A stretch of 48,176 nt of DNA. It comes from a virus. Below the pieces are notes generated by a model. The model made no database searches. It was not told where the DNA came from and saw only the letters and a program-made list of their open reading frames with translations. The position numbers and the translations under genes are program-made. The stretch spans positions 1-48,176 of the IMG/VR virus record IMGVR_UViG_3300047354_000340. The stretch is one strand, 5' to 3'. Of this stretch, positions 38,472 to 46,812 are shown piece by piece; within the stretch, counting starts at the first letter, position 1; each line of letters opens with the position of its first letter.

Positions 38472-41141
38472 TTATTCTCCAAAATCAAATAAACTGTTAA
38501 ACGTATTGTTACGCTTTGTATCTTCTAACGGATAGTTTAGCACACCAATTAAGTTGTCTAGCTTATTATCAATAATAGTTTCTGCCATTGCTGCATCGTC
38601 AAATGGCAGTTCTTTGAACCAATCAGGTATATGAAGCTCATCTGTTGGATAAGCAACACTTGTATACCCTAGTGGGTTCTGTTTTAATTTACAAACAATA
38701 ACTTTCATACCGTCAACAATTTCTTGCGAATACTTGTCGCCATTCATGCGTTTAAGTGTATTCCAGTTAATGCTTGCTCGTACATGACCAGGCATATTTG
38801 CCTTGCCTTGTTTTTCTTCTAGTCGCTGATAGTGACCAATTTTATTAGCACGTTTCGGCGAACCCTTTTCCCAACCAGGACGTTCACTAAACTCTTTACG
38901 GAATACAGTAATACGTTCTAGTACATCTTCTACTGGCTTGTCTGTTAGTACCATTAGTAATAGTTCACTTAAAAACTCTTGCATAAACACAGGTGTATCT
39001 GATCTACGCAAGTCTAAGCCCATAGCTTTTACTTTTCCAGCTTTGCCATCAACGTCAGTTCTAAACCCTTCGTTGTCAATTACTAGTGCTGCATAACGTT
39101 TCTTAGTAATATATAATCCGCTTTCTGCAACAATTTCTCTACCAGCTGCAATAACTTCTGCACGACTTGCTGGACAGTGAAATGCTTGGGCCATAAATTT
39201 TGTAAACGTACTATCTACAGCCTCGCTTACTTGATCATAAAGCTTAATAGCATTTTCTTTTGACCATGGAATTTTACCTGAATCAATATCAGCTTTAAGT
39301 GTTGGGTATGCACTAAAATATACAGAGTCAGTGTCACCATAAATTACTGCTTCACCTGTGTGATCATACTTACCTGCAATGACGTTGTTAGCTTCTGCAC
39401 TCATATGCTTAACAATAGTTCGACCACTTAGTGTAGTTGATTGACCAATTCTTTTATCAAAAAATCTACAGCCTGGATTTAAAATAGCACCATACAAACT
39501 ATTCAAGTTAATCTTCTTAACAAGTTGACGTTTGTCCCAGTATTCAATTTCAATAGAATTGCCTGCGTCTTTTGCTTTTTTAAGTTGTGCTTGTAGATCT
39601 TTACGTTCACTATACCAACGCTTTAGAAGTCCAGGAATAACACCTTCGTATTCTGTTGTAAAAATTGTGCCATTTGAACTAAGCATCCAAGGTTTATTAC
39701 TATCAAAGATTACTTTGTATATTTCAGCACCACTCATTACCTTTGATTCGCCGTTCTCAAAGTCAACTGTAAGTGCAACATCTTTGCGTTGCTCCATAAC
39801 AGCTTCGTATTCTTCTGTACTAAAACGCCCTTCCCAACTACCTGCAAATGACTTTTTCTTTAGACCCATATCTTCTGTTACACGAGCATCTGAAATATCA
39901 GGACGTATTTGTCCAACAATAGTTGCCGGATCCATATTCAATGCACGAATTACACTAGGATATAGACTGTTCAAGTCCATACTTGCAATCCATTTGTGCA
40001 GTCCTTTTTTCGGAAATGCCACATACGCACCTGCGGCTTGTGTGTTTTCATCATCACGTTTTGCACGATTAGGAACTTGCATGCCTCGATGATGTGCTTC
40101 GTTGACAATGGCTTGTTCTGTAACTGCTACGGCCCCCATAGTGGTTTGTAGCAAAACAGTGTTTGCATGAGCAAGTTCGTTACTAAGATCAATAAATCTT
40201 AGTTTTTTGTCCAGCTTGTCCAGTAGTGCGGTATCTTGTATGTTGTATTCGATGAACTTTCTAAAGTCATTGTTGTACAATGCGTCCAAAGTACCTTCAT
40301 AAGGGACCTTGTTCTCGCCAACTTCGATTTCGCCAATGGCATCAAGTCTATATGTGTGTCTTTCTTCATATGTATATTTACGATATAAATTCAAACTATC
40401 TAAATGCACTCTGCCTATTAGGTCAAAGGTTTGTGCTATTTTACCATACTTTTCATATTCACGCTTCTTAGGAAGTTGTCCCCACAAGCAAAATCTACGT
40501 GTGTCATCTTTGCTTAGTACACGAGCAGTTCTGTTTACAGTATAAGGAATATCATAACCTTCGCTGTTCCAACCTGATAAGATATCACTATCTTCAATCA
40601 GTGTCAAGAAAGTGTCAATCATGTCACCTTCTTTTTCAAACAACATTACATTGTCGATACCTTCAAGTTCTTTTTTAGCTTCGTCCATAGTAAGTGTCTT
40701 AGGAGGAACAGCCAAGCATACCATTGTTTCTAACCATTGCAAGTATACTGAGATACTTGTAATAGGCATAAAGGGATCACTTGGATCAGCAAAGCCTCTC
40801 TCTGGATCAAAGTCAGTCTCAATATCAAAGAATGCAATGTTTAGTTTAGGTGCATCTTGATTAAGATAGTTTTCACTTAAACATTGAAATATAGGATTAA
40901 TGTCGCTTTCGAATAGTTGCTTGTCTCTATTAATAGCAACTTCTTTGCGGAAGTCTTTTGTGTTTTTGCAAACAATACGACTTAGTGGGTCACCGTATAT
41001 ACTTTTATACTTGCCACGTTGGTCTTTGTAATAAAAAGTATACTTTACCGGATACTCTGTAAAATGTCTTTTGCCTTCTCGACGTTCAACAGCTCTAATA
41101 ATATCAGAATCTCTATCGAACATTGCGTCCACGTAACTCAA
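38472..41141 (-). CDS. 43: DNA polymerase, family B (T4 gp43-like)
   Basis: An 889-residue replicative polymerase. Exonuclease motifs: FFDIET (104-109), NSEGYDIPY (192-200) and YNIQDTALL (299-307). Polymerase motifs: DLNSLYPSV (motif A, 389-397), KINLNSLYGA (motif B, 543-552) and YGDTDSVYF (motif C, 601-609). Proofreading and synthesis sites are intact. The start is TTG at 41141: AGGAGG lies 7 bases upstream and the TTGA overlap couples it to a 27-residue ORF; the next ATG (41123) lacks a comparable site. The C-terminus ends near FNSLFDFGE, a plausible clamp-binding tail. Confidence 0.98.
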   Translation of the reverse strand: MSYVDAMFDRDSDIIRAVERREGKRHFTEYPVKYTFYYKDQRGKYKSIYGDPLSRIVCKNTKDFRKEVAINRDKQLFESDINPIFQCLSENYLNQDAPKLNIAFFDIETDFDPERGFADPSDPFMPITSISVYLQWLETMVCLAVPPKTLTMDEAKKELEGIDNVMLFEKEGDMIDTFLTLIEDSDILSGWNSEGYDIPYTVNRTARVLSKDDTRRFCLWGQLPKKREYEKYGKIAQTFDLIGRVHLDSLNLYRKYTYEERHTYRLDAIGEIEVGENKVPYEGTLDALYNNDFRKFIEYNIQDTALLDKLDKKLRFIDLSNELAHANTVLLQTTMGAVAVTEQAIVNEAHHRGMQVPNRAKRDDENTQAAGAYVAFPKKGLHKWIASMDLNSLYPSVIRALNMDPATIVGQIRPDISDARVTEDMGLKKKSFAGSWEGRFSTEEYEAVMEQRKDVALTVDFENGESKVMSGAEIYKVIFDSNKPWMLSSNGTIFTTEYEGVIPGLLKRWYSERKDLQAQLKKAKDAGNSIEIEYWDKRQLVKKINLNSLYGAILNPGCRFFDKRIGQSTTLSGRTIVKHMSAEANNVIAGKYDHTGEAVIYGDTDSVYFSAYPTLKADIDSGKIPWSKENAIKLYDQVSEAVDSTFTKFMAQAFHCPASRAEVIAAGREIVAESGLYITKKRYAALVIDNEGFRTDVDGKAGKVKAMGLDLRRSDTPVFMQEFLSELLLMVLTDKPVEDVLERITVFRKEFSERPGWEKGSPKRANKIGHYQRLEEKQGKANMPGHVRASINWNTLKRMNGDKYSQEIVDGMKVIVCKLKQNPLGYTSVAYPTDELHIPDWFKELPFDDAAMAETIIDNKLDNLIGVLNYPLEDTKRNNTFNSLFDFGE

Positions 41142-41221
41142 ATCTTTGCCTCCTCGTTGCTTGCGGCCAACGCTAACCTTACTTGCTCTTTAGTGAGCGA
41201 ATCTATACTAATATATATCAC
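41138..41221 (-). CDS. Tiny coupled ORF (27 aa) upstream of DNA polymerase
   Basis: GTG at 41221 overlaps the stop of the membrane-protein gene (GTGA) and its TGA overlaps the TTG start of the polymerase gene (TTGA). The peptide reads MIYISIDSLTKEQVRLALAA then SNEEAKI. The polymerase Shine-Dalgarno (AGGAGG) lies inside it. The double 4-base overlap is the usual pattern of translational coupling and argues that ribosomes read through this ORF, perhaps to set the rate of polymerase synthesis. Confidence 0.55.
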   Translation of the reverse strand: MIYISIDSLTKEQVRLALAASNEEAKI

Positions 41222-41499
41222 TGTAACACAAACAATTGTATTAAAGCGATTGTATTCATTACAACAAACCAGCTACATAATATAATTGTAAATGCCGCTT
41301 TGCGTATAACAGTACTAATCAAACCTAGCAAACTACCTATGAGATACATAGGAATAAAAATTTCAGTTGCAGGATCGAGTACTGTAAATGTTAGTACTGC
41401 ACTAGCACCTACTAGGAAAATAGTTTCAACTAATTCACAGTAGAATGCAAATGGACTTAGTCGATAACTTTCTTTGAAGTAGCCAACGATACCATTCAC
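41218..41499 (-). CDS. Small integral membrane protein
   Basis: A 93-residue protein with three hydrophobic segments (about 16-38, 45-65 and 68-92), short loops and no recognised motif. It overlaps the dsbA-like gene by 4 bases upstream and the tiny ORF by 4 bases downstream, so it is part of the polymerase operon. Function unknown; it might anchor replication to the membrane or act in lysis or exclusion, with no sequence support for either. Confidence 0.7.
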   Translation of the reverse strand: MNGIVGYFKESYRLSPFAFYCELVETIFLVGASAVLTFTVLDPATEIFIPMYLIGSLLGLISTVIRKAAFTIILCSWFVVMNTIALIQLFVLQ

Positions 41500-41756
41500 T
41501 TATCTTTACCCACTGTTACAACAAGTGTTTCAAGATCATCAAACGCATCGGCATGTTGTGCCCAATCGCCTTTTTGTGCAATCTTAATTGCTTTGTTAAT
41601 AAGAGTAGGTTTCATGTCCAATTCTTCTGCTACTGCTTTAACAGTTTCCTTTAGACCTGTGCTTAAATCTTCAATTTCTTGTAATACTGTTACGCCTTCG
41701 TTGACAAGACGTTCTAACTTAGCTTTTTCTTCAGCGCCATAGGTGCGATCACTCAT
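41496..41756 (-). CDS. dsbA: Probable dsDNA-binding protein (T4 DsbA-like)
   Basis: An 86-residue protein, charged and helical, with EKAKLERLVNEGVTVLQEIE, VKAVAEELDMKPTLINKAIK and an acidic end (DAFDDLETLVV). The helix-turn-helix-like middle and acidic C-terminus resemble T4 DsbA (89 residues), which binds late promoters. The similarity is in pattern, not strong identity. It is the first gene of the polymerase operon, with a sigma70-like promoter and GGAG upstream. Confidence 0.55.
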   Translation of the reverse strand: MSDRTYGAEEKAKLERLVNEGVTVLQEIEDLSTGLKETVKAVAEELDMKPTLINKAIKIAQKGDWAQHADAFDDLETLVVTVGKDK

Positions 41757-41791
41757 ACAATTTCTCCATTAGGTGTTAGTGTAATTGTATT

Positions 41792-41820
41792 ATTATACTA
41801 CAGTTTTAAGGGGTTGTCAA
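41792..41820 (-). promoter_or_regulatory. Sigma70-like promoter for the dsbA-like/polymerase operon
   Basis: On the minus strand TTGACA (41820-41815), a 17-base spacer and TATAAT (41797-41792), 35 bases before the ATG at 41756. A near-consensus promoter and the main entry into the replication genes from the right. Confidence 0.8.
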
Positions 41821-42645
41821 CTACTTTTTTGAGTTTAATGCTGCCCAGAGTTGGGACTTTATGGATTCATTAGTATCTTTATGTTTTTGTTTACGGGGAA
41901 TGGTTTTTGTTTTATCTTTATGACCGCCTGCGGCACCACTTTTTCGTAGGTCATTCATATACTGAGCATTTGGATCTCTTGCTTTGATAGGTTTTTGTTT
42001 GTTCTTTTTATTTGCTGTTAATTTGTCAACAGCGCCACCAACTGCTTTGGCTGCTAATCCTCTAGCTGCCATACCTGCTATTGCTGGTAATATTTCATCT
42101 AGCTCTTGTGATATTGCTTCAATTAAAGAATCTTGATCAAAATTTAACGATTCTTTTTGACCTTGTTGCGCCTTGTATTCATCTTTATAATCTTTAGATG
42201 TCTTAGGCTTTGGCTTGGCTGTAGGTACTTTTGGCTCTTTAGCTTTATCGTATTCGTCTTTAGCAGCCTTAAACGCTGGACTTAGTTTATGAGGATCTTT
42301 ATAGCCTGCTTTTGCTCCAGTTTTAAAAGAGCTGGCACCGGACTTGACTGCAGCTTTTGCCGCTTTAGCACCAGTTTTAATAGTTTTCTTAAAATTATCG
42401 AACTTTTCGCCTTCATTAAGTTGAACGCCTGCTAGTTTAGCAAAATCACTTATACTATAATCTTTATCTACTGGCATAGTGCCTTCTGGAATATCAGAAA
42501 CACTTTCTTCTAAATGATTTACTGTTAAATCTTCAGATCCAACGGATGCTTTTCCTGAAGCCATTTCAGTAAGCTTGCGTATATCTTCTGCAGGATCTGC
42601 AGGATCAATTTCAAATAGTTTTTGCTGGAGAGCATGATAGTCCAT
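41821..42645 (-). CDS. Conserved Lys/Ala-rich phage protein
   Basis: A 274-residue protein. The N-terminus MDYHALQQKLFEIDPADPAE is a start I know from marine T4-like phages. The middle (85-165) is rich in Lys, Ala, Pro and Ser (FKKTIKTGAKAAKAAVKSGA), followed by a helical acidic core (DQDSLIEAISQELDEILPAI), a Gly/Ala segment and a basic C-terminus. Low complexity suggests a disordered, perhaps DNA- or capsid-interior-associated protein. It overlaps the upstream gene by one base. Confidence 0.75.
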   Translation of the reverse strand: MDYHALQQKLFEIDPADPAEDIRKLTEMASGKASVGSEDLTVNHLEESVSDIPEGTMPVDKDYSISDFAKLAGVQLNEGEKFDNFKKTIKTGAKAAKAAVKSGASSFKTGAKAGYKDPHKLSPAFKAAKDEYDKAKEPKVPTAKPKPKTSKDYKDEYKAQQGQKESLNFDQDSLIEAISQELDEILPAIAGMAARGLAAKAVGGAVDKLTANKKNKQKPIKARDPNAQYMNDLRKSGAAGGHKDKTKTIPRKQKHKDTNESIKSQLWAALNSKK

Positions 42646-43361
42646 TATCTCTTGCCTGAAGCTTTCGCGGCATGTACTGCTTTACGGTGTGCAGCTGATT
42701 TGAACTTTTTCTTACCTTCTAATTTTAAATGTAGTTCTTCTTTGTAAGATTCTTTCTTTTTTGATAACCGGTTCATAGCTTTTTTTGCTCTAGCCGCCTT
42801 GTCCATATGACCATGATAGAAATCTGACTTCATATCCCCAACCTCTTCAGGTGATTTTCCGCTTGTGTCTATTCCTGACTTATCGAAATTTGCAAGGTCT
42901 GATTTTTTATATTGTTTCTTGAGCTTTCGCTTCATCATCACTTTACCGGCACCTTTAAATGGACCTTCGTTAGTTGATTCATTAGTTGCATTGCAATTAC
43001 AATGCTTGCATGTCGGAGGACATCCACAGTCTTCTGCTTTAACATCTGCGCCACAGCATTTGTCTGAACAGTGTGTGTCTTTTTTTGCTTCGCCTACTAC
43101 AACAGCTTCGTCTGCTAGTCCACTTTCCTCATAGTCCATATGATGATAAACACTACCGAGCATGTCTGCTGCTTTGGTAATTTTGGATTGTACCCAACCT
43201 TCTAAGCCTTCTGCTTCACTTACACCTTTGAGCATGTCATGTAGCTTAATTGCATATTTGGCAGACTTATAAAGGTCAGCACGAGCCATTTGTACTTCGT
43301 GATCACGTTCGGCAATATCTGCTAATTCGCCTAATCCTTCAGTAATCTCTTTTTCTCTCAT
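42645..43361 (-). CDS. Conserved phage protein with cysteine-rich knuckle
   Basis: A 238-residue protein. A helical N-terminal part (YAIKLHDMLKGVSEAEGLEG and AADMLGSVYHHMDYE) is conserved in marine T4-like phages. Residues about 97-125 hold nine cysteines (CSDKCCG, CGCPPTCKHCNCN), likely a zinc-binding site. The C-terminal half is lysine-rich. An octamer GATAAATA at 43387-43394 suggests late expression. Function unknown; nucleic acid or virion-interior roles fit the charge. Confidence 0.75.
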   Translation of the reverse strand: MREKEITEGLGELADIAERDHEVQMARADLYKSAKYAIKLHDMLKGVSEAEGLEGWVQSKITKAADMLGSVYHHMDYEESGLADEAVVVGEAKKDTHCSDKCCGADVKAEDCGCPPTCKHCNCNATNESTNEGPFKGAGKVMMKRKLKKQYKKSDLANFDKSGIDTSGKSPEEVGDMKSDFYHGHMDKAARAKKAMNRLSKKKESYKEELHLKLEGKKKFKSAAHRKAVHAAKASGKR

Positions 43362-43386
43362 CTTACAGTTCCCGTTATTCTATATG

Positions 43387-43394
43387 TATTTATC
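43387..43394 (-). promoter_or_regulatory. Probable T4-type late promoter (GATAAATA)
   Basis: On the minus strand, 25 bases before the ATG at 43361, overlapping the last codons of the 69-residue gene upstream. Confidence 0.5.
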
Positions 43395-43599
43395 GTTTAA
43401 TAGCTTTGCCGCCCATAACGTTGGCCTTCATATCTAGTGCGTTTTTAGCAGTTCCGTCTGCTTTAGTAGCTTGGGGAGCCTTAGGTGCACCGTACTTACC
43501 TTTTTTAGTTTTAACAGTTGGATTTGCTACTACTGCCATACTACTTGCGTTAGTGCCGCCTGCTGTTGCTTCTTCGTCTAATATTTCGTACATTTTCAT
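43390..43599 (-). CDS. Small conserved phage protein (69 aa)
   Basis: MKMYEILDEEATAGGTNASS followed by SMAVVANPTVKTKKGKYG. This ATAGGTNASSMA/VANP pattern is frequent in short proteins near head genes of marine T4-like phages. The rest is Lys/Ala/Gly-rich. A late octamer lies 5 bases before its ATG. Function unknown, probably a late or virion protein. Confidence 0.7.
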   Translation of the reverse strand: MKMYEILDEEATAGGTNASSMAVVANPTVKTKKGKYGAPKAPQATKADGTAKNALDMKANVMGGKAIKR

Positions 43600-43604
43600 A
43601 ATAA

Positions 43605-43612
43605 TATTTATC
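43605..43612 (-). promoter_or_regulatory. Probable T4-type late promoter, 5 bases before the start codon
   Basis: GATAAATA on the minus strand followed by TTATT and the ATG at 43599. By T4 spacing the +1 would be the A of the ATG, so the mRNA may be leaderless; a second in-frame ATG lies two codons later. Confidence 0.5.
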
Positions 43613-43616
43613 CTTA

Positions 43617-43907
43617 TTATTTTCTTTTGCCACGAAATCTACGTACATGACCTGTGTAGAATATCATAGTATACCAAGGATTGTGCCTATGCATTTTACG
43701 AGTATATTCCCAAGCTACATTATCTTGGTCTACCCATACTACATGATAACCTCTCCATCTACGTGAAGGATACCATTCAATACTACCGCCGTCTTTAATT
43801 AATTTTTCTAGTGTCCAAAAGTAACAGTTGTTCTTGCTAGTAAATAGTCTCATAGGCCAAAACCAAAAAAAGACTGCCATAAGCAGTCCTGTGTTTAGTA
43901 ACTTCAT
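43617..43907 (-). CDS. Hypothetical protein with N-terminal membrane segment
   Basis: A 96-residue protein with a hydrophobic N-terminus (MKLLNTGLLMAVFFWFWPMR) that may be a signal or anchor, then a Trp/Tyr/Arg-rich basic domain (SRRWRGYHVVWVDQDNVAW). No family recognised. It overlaps the SGNH-like gene by 4 bases. A membrane-attached or exported role is possible. Confidence 0.62.
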   Translation of the reverse strand: MKLLNTGLLMAVFFWFWPMRLFTSKNNCYFWTLEKLIKDGGSIEWYPSRRWRGYHVVWVDQDNVAWEYTRKMHRHNPWYTMIFYTGHVRRFRGKRK

Positions 43908-44635
43908 GATAAAAATTTATTCTCTTTAAGATACTGATATATCTTAAAATGTCCTTCTCTATTTGGATGGTGTCCATCTGGCCACATTATAGACTCTTTA
44001 GTATATAGTTCCCATAAATTATTTTGTGCATATATTCTTTTTACAGCTTTTTTGTTTGTGTTGTGTTTACTGATAGTACTAAGATGATGTACAAACATTA
44101 CATCGTGTTGCTTACTATTAGGTACAAGTAATTCTAATATACTAGGTATTGCTATTTTAAGTTGTGTGTCTTTTAGTAAATCACTTGTTACTTTAGATAA
44201 TCCTCCTATTAAATATACCTGACCAAGTATTTTATTGTTTATACGAGATATATCAGCAATAAATTCACGTAAATTATTGTTATGCATCTCAACATAATCT
44301 TGGTACGAGTAAGCTTTATCCCATATTTTGCCTCTCTCAATATTACGAAGAGTATCGGTTACTATAATAAAGGTTGCATCATATGGTTTATATGGTTTAG
44401 AATCATCTTCAACTTCTTTATCTAGTAAGTGTTTCTTTCCTTGCATTCTTATTTGATAATGTATAGTTTTGAGACTAGCCCCAGGTACAGAAACATTTTT
44501 TACCTCATGATTATCTTGTGTTAGATATTCTTCTAAACCTTTATGGGCAACAGCATCATGTCTTCCTTCTAATAGACGATTATATTCTTTCCATTCGCCG
44601 CAGCCCCAACTATCCCCTGCTAACAATATTCTCAT
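43904..44635 (-). CDS. SGNH/GDSL hydrolase-like protein
   Basis: A 243-residue protein starting MRILLAGDSWGCGEW, the block I motif (GDS, nucleophile Ser9) of SGNH hydrolases, and ending with MWPDGHHPNREGH (219-229), the block V D-x-x-H. VSVPGASLKT resembles block II. Members are esterases or acetyl-hydrolases acting on lipids or acetylated sugars. It could trim O-acetyl groups on host surface glycans, which is inference. It overlaps the membrane-segment gene by 4 bases. Confidence 0.77.
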   Translation of the reverse strand: MRILLAGDSWGCGEWKEYNRLLEGRHDAVAHKGLEEYLTQDNHEVKNVSVPGASLKTIHYQIRMQGKKHLLDKEVEDDSKPYKPYDATFIIVTDTLRNIERGKIWDKAYSYQDYVEMHNNNLREFIADISRINNKILGQVYLIGGLSKVTSDLLKDTQLKIAIPSILELLVPNSKQHDVMFVHHLSTISKHNTNKKAVKRIYAQNNLWELYTKESIMWPDGHHPNREGHFKIYQYLKENKFLS

Positions 44636-44646
44636 ACTAGTAATTA

Positions 44647-46620
44647 TTATTTTTTAGAACGACCGCTCTTCATGTTGGCACACCAGTGATACATTTTACG
44701 CTTTTCACCACTTGCGCCTTTGGCACGTTTGCGTAGATCAGTTACTGAGCCTTTACAACTAGCACCAGACTTTTTAACTCTACCTGGACGACTTTTGCCT
44801 TTTTTCTTACCGTCAGCAAAGTTTTCAGTCATGCCTAGTTCTGCTCTTTTAATCCAATCACGTTCGTATTCTACTGGAATAAAGTCTTCGAGTTCTTCGT
44901 CTTTATATTCTGAACCCATCCAATCAAATACCATAGCAGGATCAAACTGCATTTTTTCACTTGCTTTGTAGTATGCTACGTAAGGATCTAAGCCGTTTTT
45001 AATTAACTTCATAGCAAGTAATCTAATGTCTAGATATTCATCTTCAATGTCTGTAAATGCACGACTTGTCTTGCCTGTAGTATTAGTTTGTTGATACTTG
45101 TCAATTGCTTTACTAGTATCCTTGCTCATATTGCCTAATGCAACCGCTGTGTCTTTAGACATGCCAACAGGACTGTTTTCTTTTAGCTCTGGATGATATT
45201 TCCAGTGAACATTTTTTGCATCTTTACTAACTGACTTACCGTCAACTTGAACTTCAATAGGATATTTCTTTTTAGGATCATTATACCAATAGTACGAATC
45301 ATAACTGCCATCAGCATTACTACGTATAACAAGTCCTCTTGTATATTCGTCATCGTCTGCTTGCAAAACTATATTTTTACCATTTGGTAATTTTAAATCT
45401 GCATCAAATTTAACTTTTTTTATATCACCACTATGTGCATCTTCGTCTACGTGTGCATCATCACCCTTACTACCGGCGTCTTGTGTTTTGTAGCCTGCTT
45501 TTTTAAGGCCTTTCTTAAGGTGTTTCTTTTCTTTTTCGCCACCGAAAGGAACAACCATTACATCAGGTTCATCTCTGTTGTCGCTCTTTTTTGCGTTAGA
45601 TAGATTAGAAATTGTTTTGCCTACACGTAGAAAATCGTATGCTGTGTCAGCTTTTGTAAGAAAAGTATTTTTTGGGTTTTTAAAATGATGTGCTTCAAAA
45701 ACTTCTAGTATTTGTTCTAGTGTATAAGGTAACCTAGCAACATCTGCTTCTTTAATACCCAGCATTTGTAGTGCAGTATATCTATGATGTCCGTTAACAA
45801 TTCTATTTTTGCTATCAACTATAATTGGATTGTACTCGCCTGCAACAATATTGTCTACTTGCTTTTTAAAGTTTTCTACTATACGTTCCTCTTGTACTGG
45901 TATAAGTTTTTTTACGTTTACTGTTTCAAGAGTATGTTTGATATTTTCAAGTTGCTTGTTTTTAATTTGTGGTAGTTCATTGCGATTGTAATTTGCTTTA
46001 AGTTTTTTTGTTTTCTTTTTAGGTTTTTTATCTAATGATAGCTTTTTTACATTCATGTATTCGCCACCAACAGGTACATCCTTTGTTGCATTTTGTTTTG
46101 TTACAATGCCAACACCGTATTCTTCAATACTGTCTTTTACTTTATTTTTTACATTTTTAGCTTTACCACGTCTGTCCGGATTAGGATCATTCTTTCTTTT
46201 TCTTTTCACAGCGTTACTTATAGCTTTTTTACCACCACTTGATCTAAGACTTGCTGCCTTAGACTTGCTTAAACATTTTGGTTTGCCTTCACCTGGTTTA
46301 GAATCTCCGCATTTTCCAATGCGTTCGCCTTTTGAATTGTAACGATCCCACCCGCCGCCGCCAGCGCCGCCTTTTTTACCTTTGCCAAACCATGCACGTA
46401 GATCTTCTTTTACTAGGATTCCATCGTTGTCCACTGTATGACCATCAGGAATTGGTTTGCATTTTTGATCTGTATTACAAAAGTATTCGCCTTCTTTGCA
46501 TTGTGCTTCTGCTTCATTCTTTACACAATTAGGCACACGTTTGCCAAACATGGTTTTCATGCCCTTTTTCTTGTAGCCCTTCCAGCAACGTGTTCCTTCT
46601 TTAAAATCGTCGAACTTCAT
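44647..46620 (-). CDS. Mosaic protein with ParB-like domain and cysteine modules
   Basis: A 657-residue protein. Modules in order: GTRCWKGYKKKGMKTMFGKR (9-28) with a Cys-rich stretch to 55; a G-rich linker; WDRYNSKGERIGKCGDSKPG to 125, ending in a basic SPNPDRRGKAKN-like tail; a ParB/sulfiredoxin-type domain (about 235-305) with YNPIIVDSKNRIVNGHHRYT; a domain rich in Asp/Lys (350-480); and a C-terminal SCKGSVTDLRKRAKGASGEK then MYHWCANMKSG. The end modules recur as separate small proteins in marine T4-like phages. ParB-like domains may bind CTP or act as nucleases; which applies here is unknown. Confidence 0.78.
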   Translation of the reverse strand: MKFDDFKEGTRCWKGYKKKGMKTMFGKRVPNCVKNEAEAQCKEGEYFCNTDQKCKPIPDGHTVDNDGILVKEDLRAWFGKGKKGGAGGGGWDRYNSKGERIGKCGDSKPGEGKPKCLSKSKAASLRSSGGKKAISNAVKRKRKNDPNPDRRGKAKNVKNKVKDSIEEYGVGIVTKQNATKDVPVGGEYMNVKKLSLDKKPKKKTKKLKANYNRNELPQIKNKQLENIKHTLETVNVKKLIPVQEERIVENFKKQVDNIVAGEYNPIIVDSKNRIVNGHHRYTALQMLGIKEADVARLPYTLEQILEVFEAHHFKNPKNTFLTKADTAYDFLRVGKTISNLSNAKKSDNRDEPDVMVVPFGGEKEKKHLKKGLKKAGYKTQDAGSKGDDAHVDEDAHSGDIKKVKFDADLKLPNGKNIVLQADDDEYTRGLVIRSNADGSYDSYYWYNDPKKKYPIEVQVDGKSVSKDAKNVHWKYHPELKENSPVGMSKDTAVALGNMSKDTSKAIDKYQQTNTTGKTSRAFTDIEDEYLDIRLLAMKLIKNGLDPYVAYYKASEKMQFDPAMVFDWMGSEYKDEELEDFIPVEYERDWIKRAELGMTENFADGKKKGKSRPGRVKKSGASCKGSVTDLRKRAKGASGEKRKMYHWCANMKSGRSKK

Positions 46621-46811
46621 TTTTTTGACTTATTGCCCCAATTCTTTGCGCCTACTTTTCGACAGCGTACTAATGCTCCACTTGCATATGCACTTGGCCA
46701 AACTTTGTAGCGACTTTTAACTTTGTTATAGCAAGCATCTTTTTCACCTGCAGCTTCGTCAAATTCTGCTTCTGTCATAAGTTGTTGTTCTGTTACTTCA
46801 TTTACTTTCAT
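46617..46811 (-). CDS. Small conserved phage protein with Cys pair
   Basis: A 64-residue protein; DACYNKVKSRYKVWPSAYAS then GALVRCRKVGAKNWGNKS is a module found in many marine and large phages, sometimes fused to larger proteins. It contains two cysteines and a basic end. It overlaps the mosaic protein gene by 4 bases and shares its style. Function unknown. Confidence 0.75.
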   Translation of the reverse strand: MKVNEVTEQQLMTEAEFDEAAGEKDACYNKVKSRYKVWPSAYASGALVRCRKVGAKNWGNKSKK

Positions 46812-46812
46812 T

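Noticed and set aside
39532-40092. 186-codon plus-strand ORF inside DNA polymerase
   Set aside because: It is antisense to an intact polymerase gene, Ser/Leu/Cys-rich as expected of a shadow frame, and has no ribosome site.
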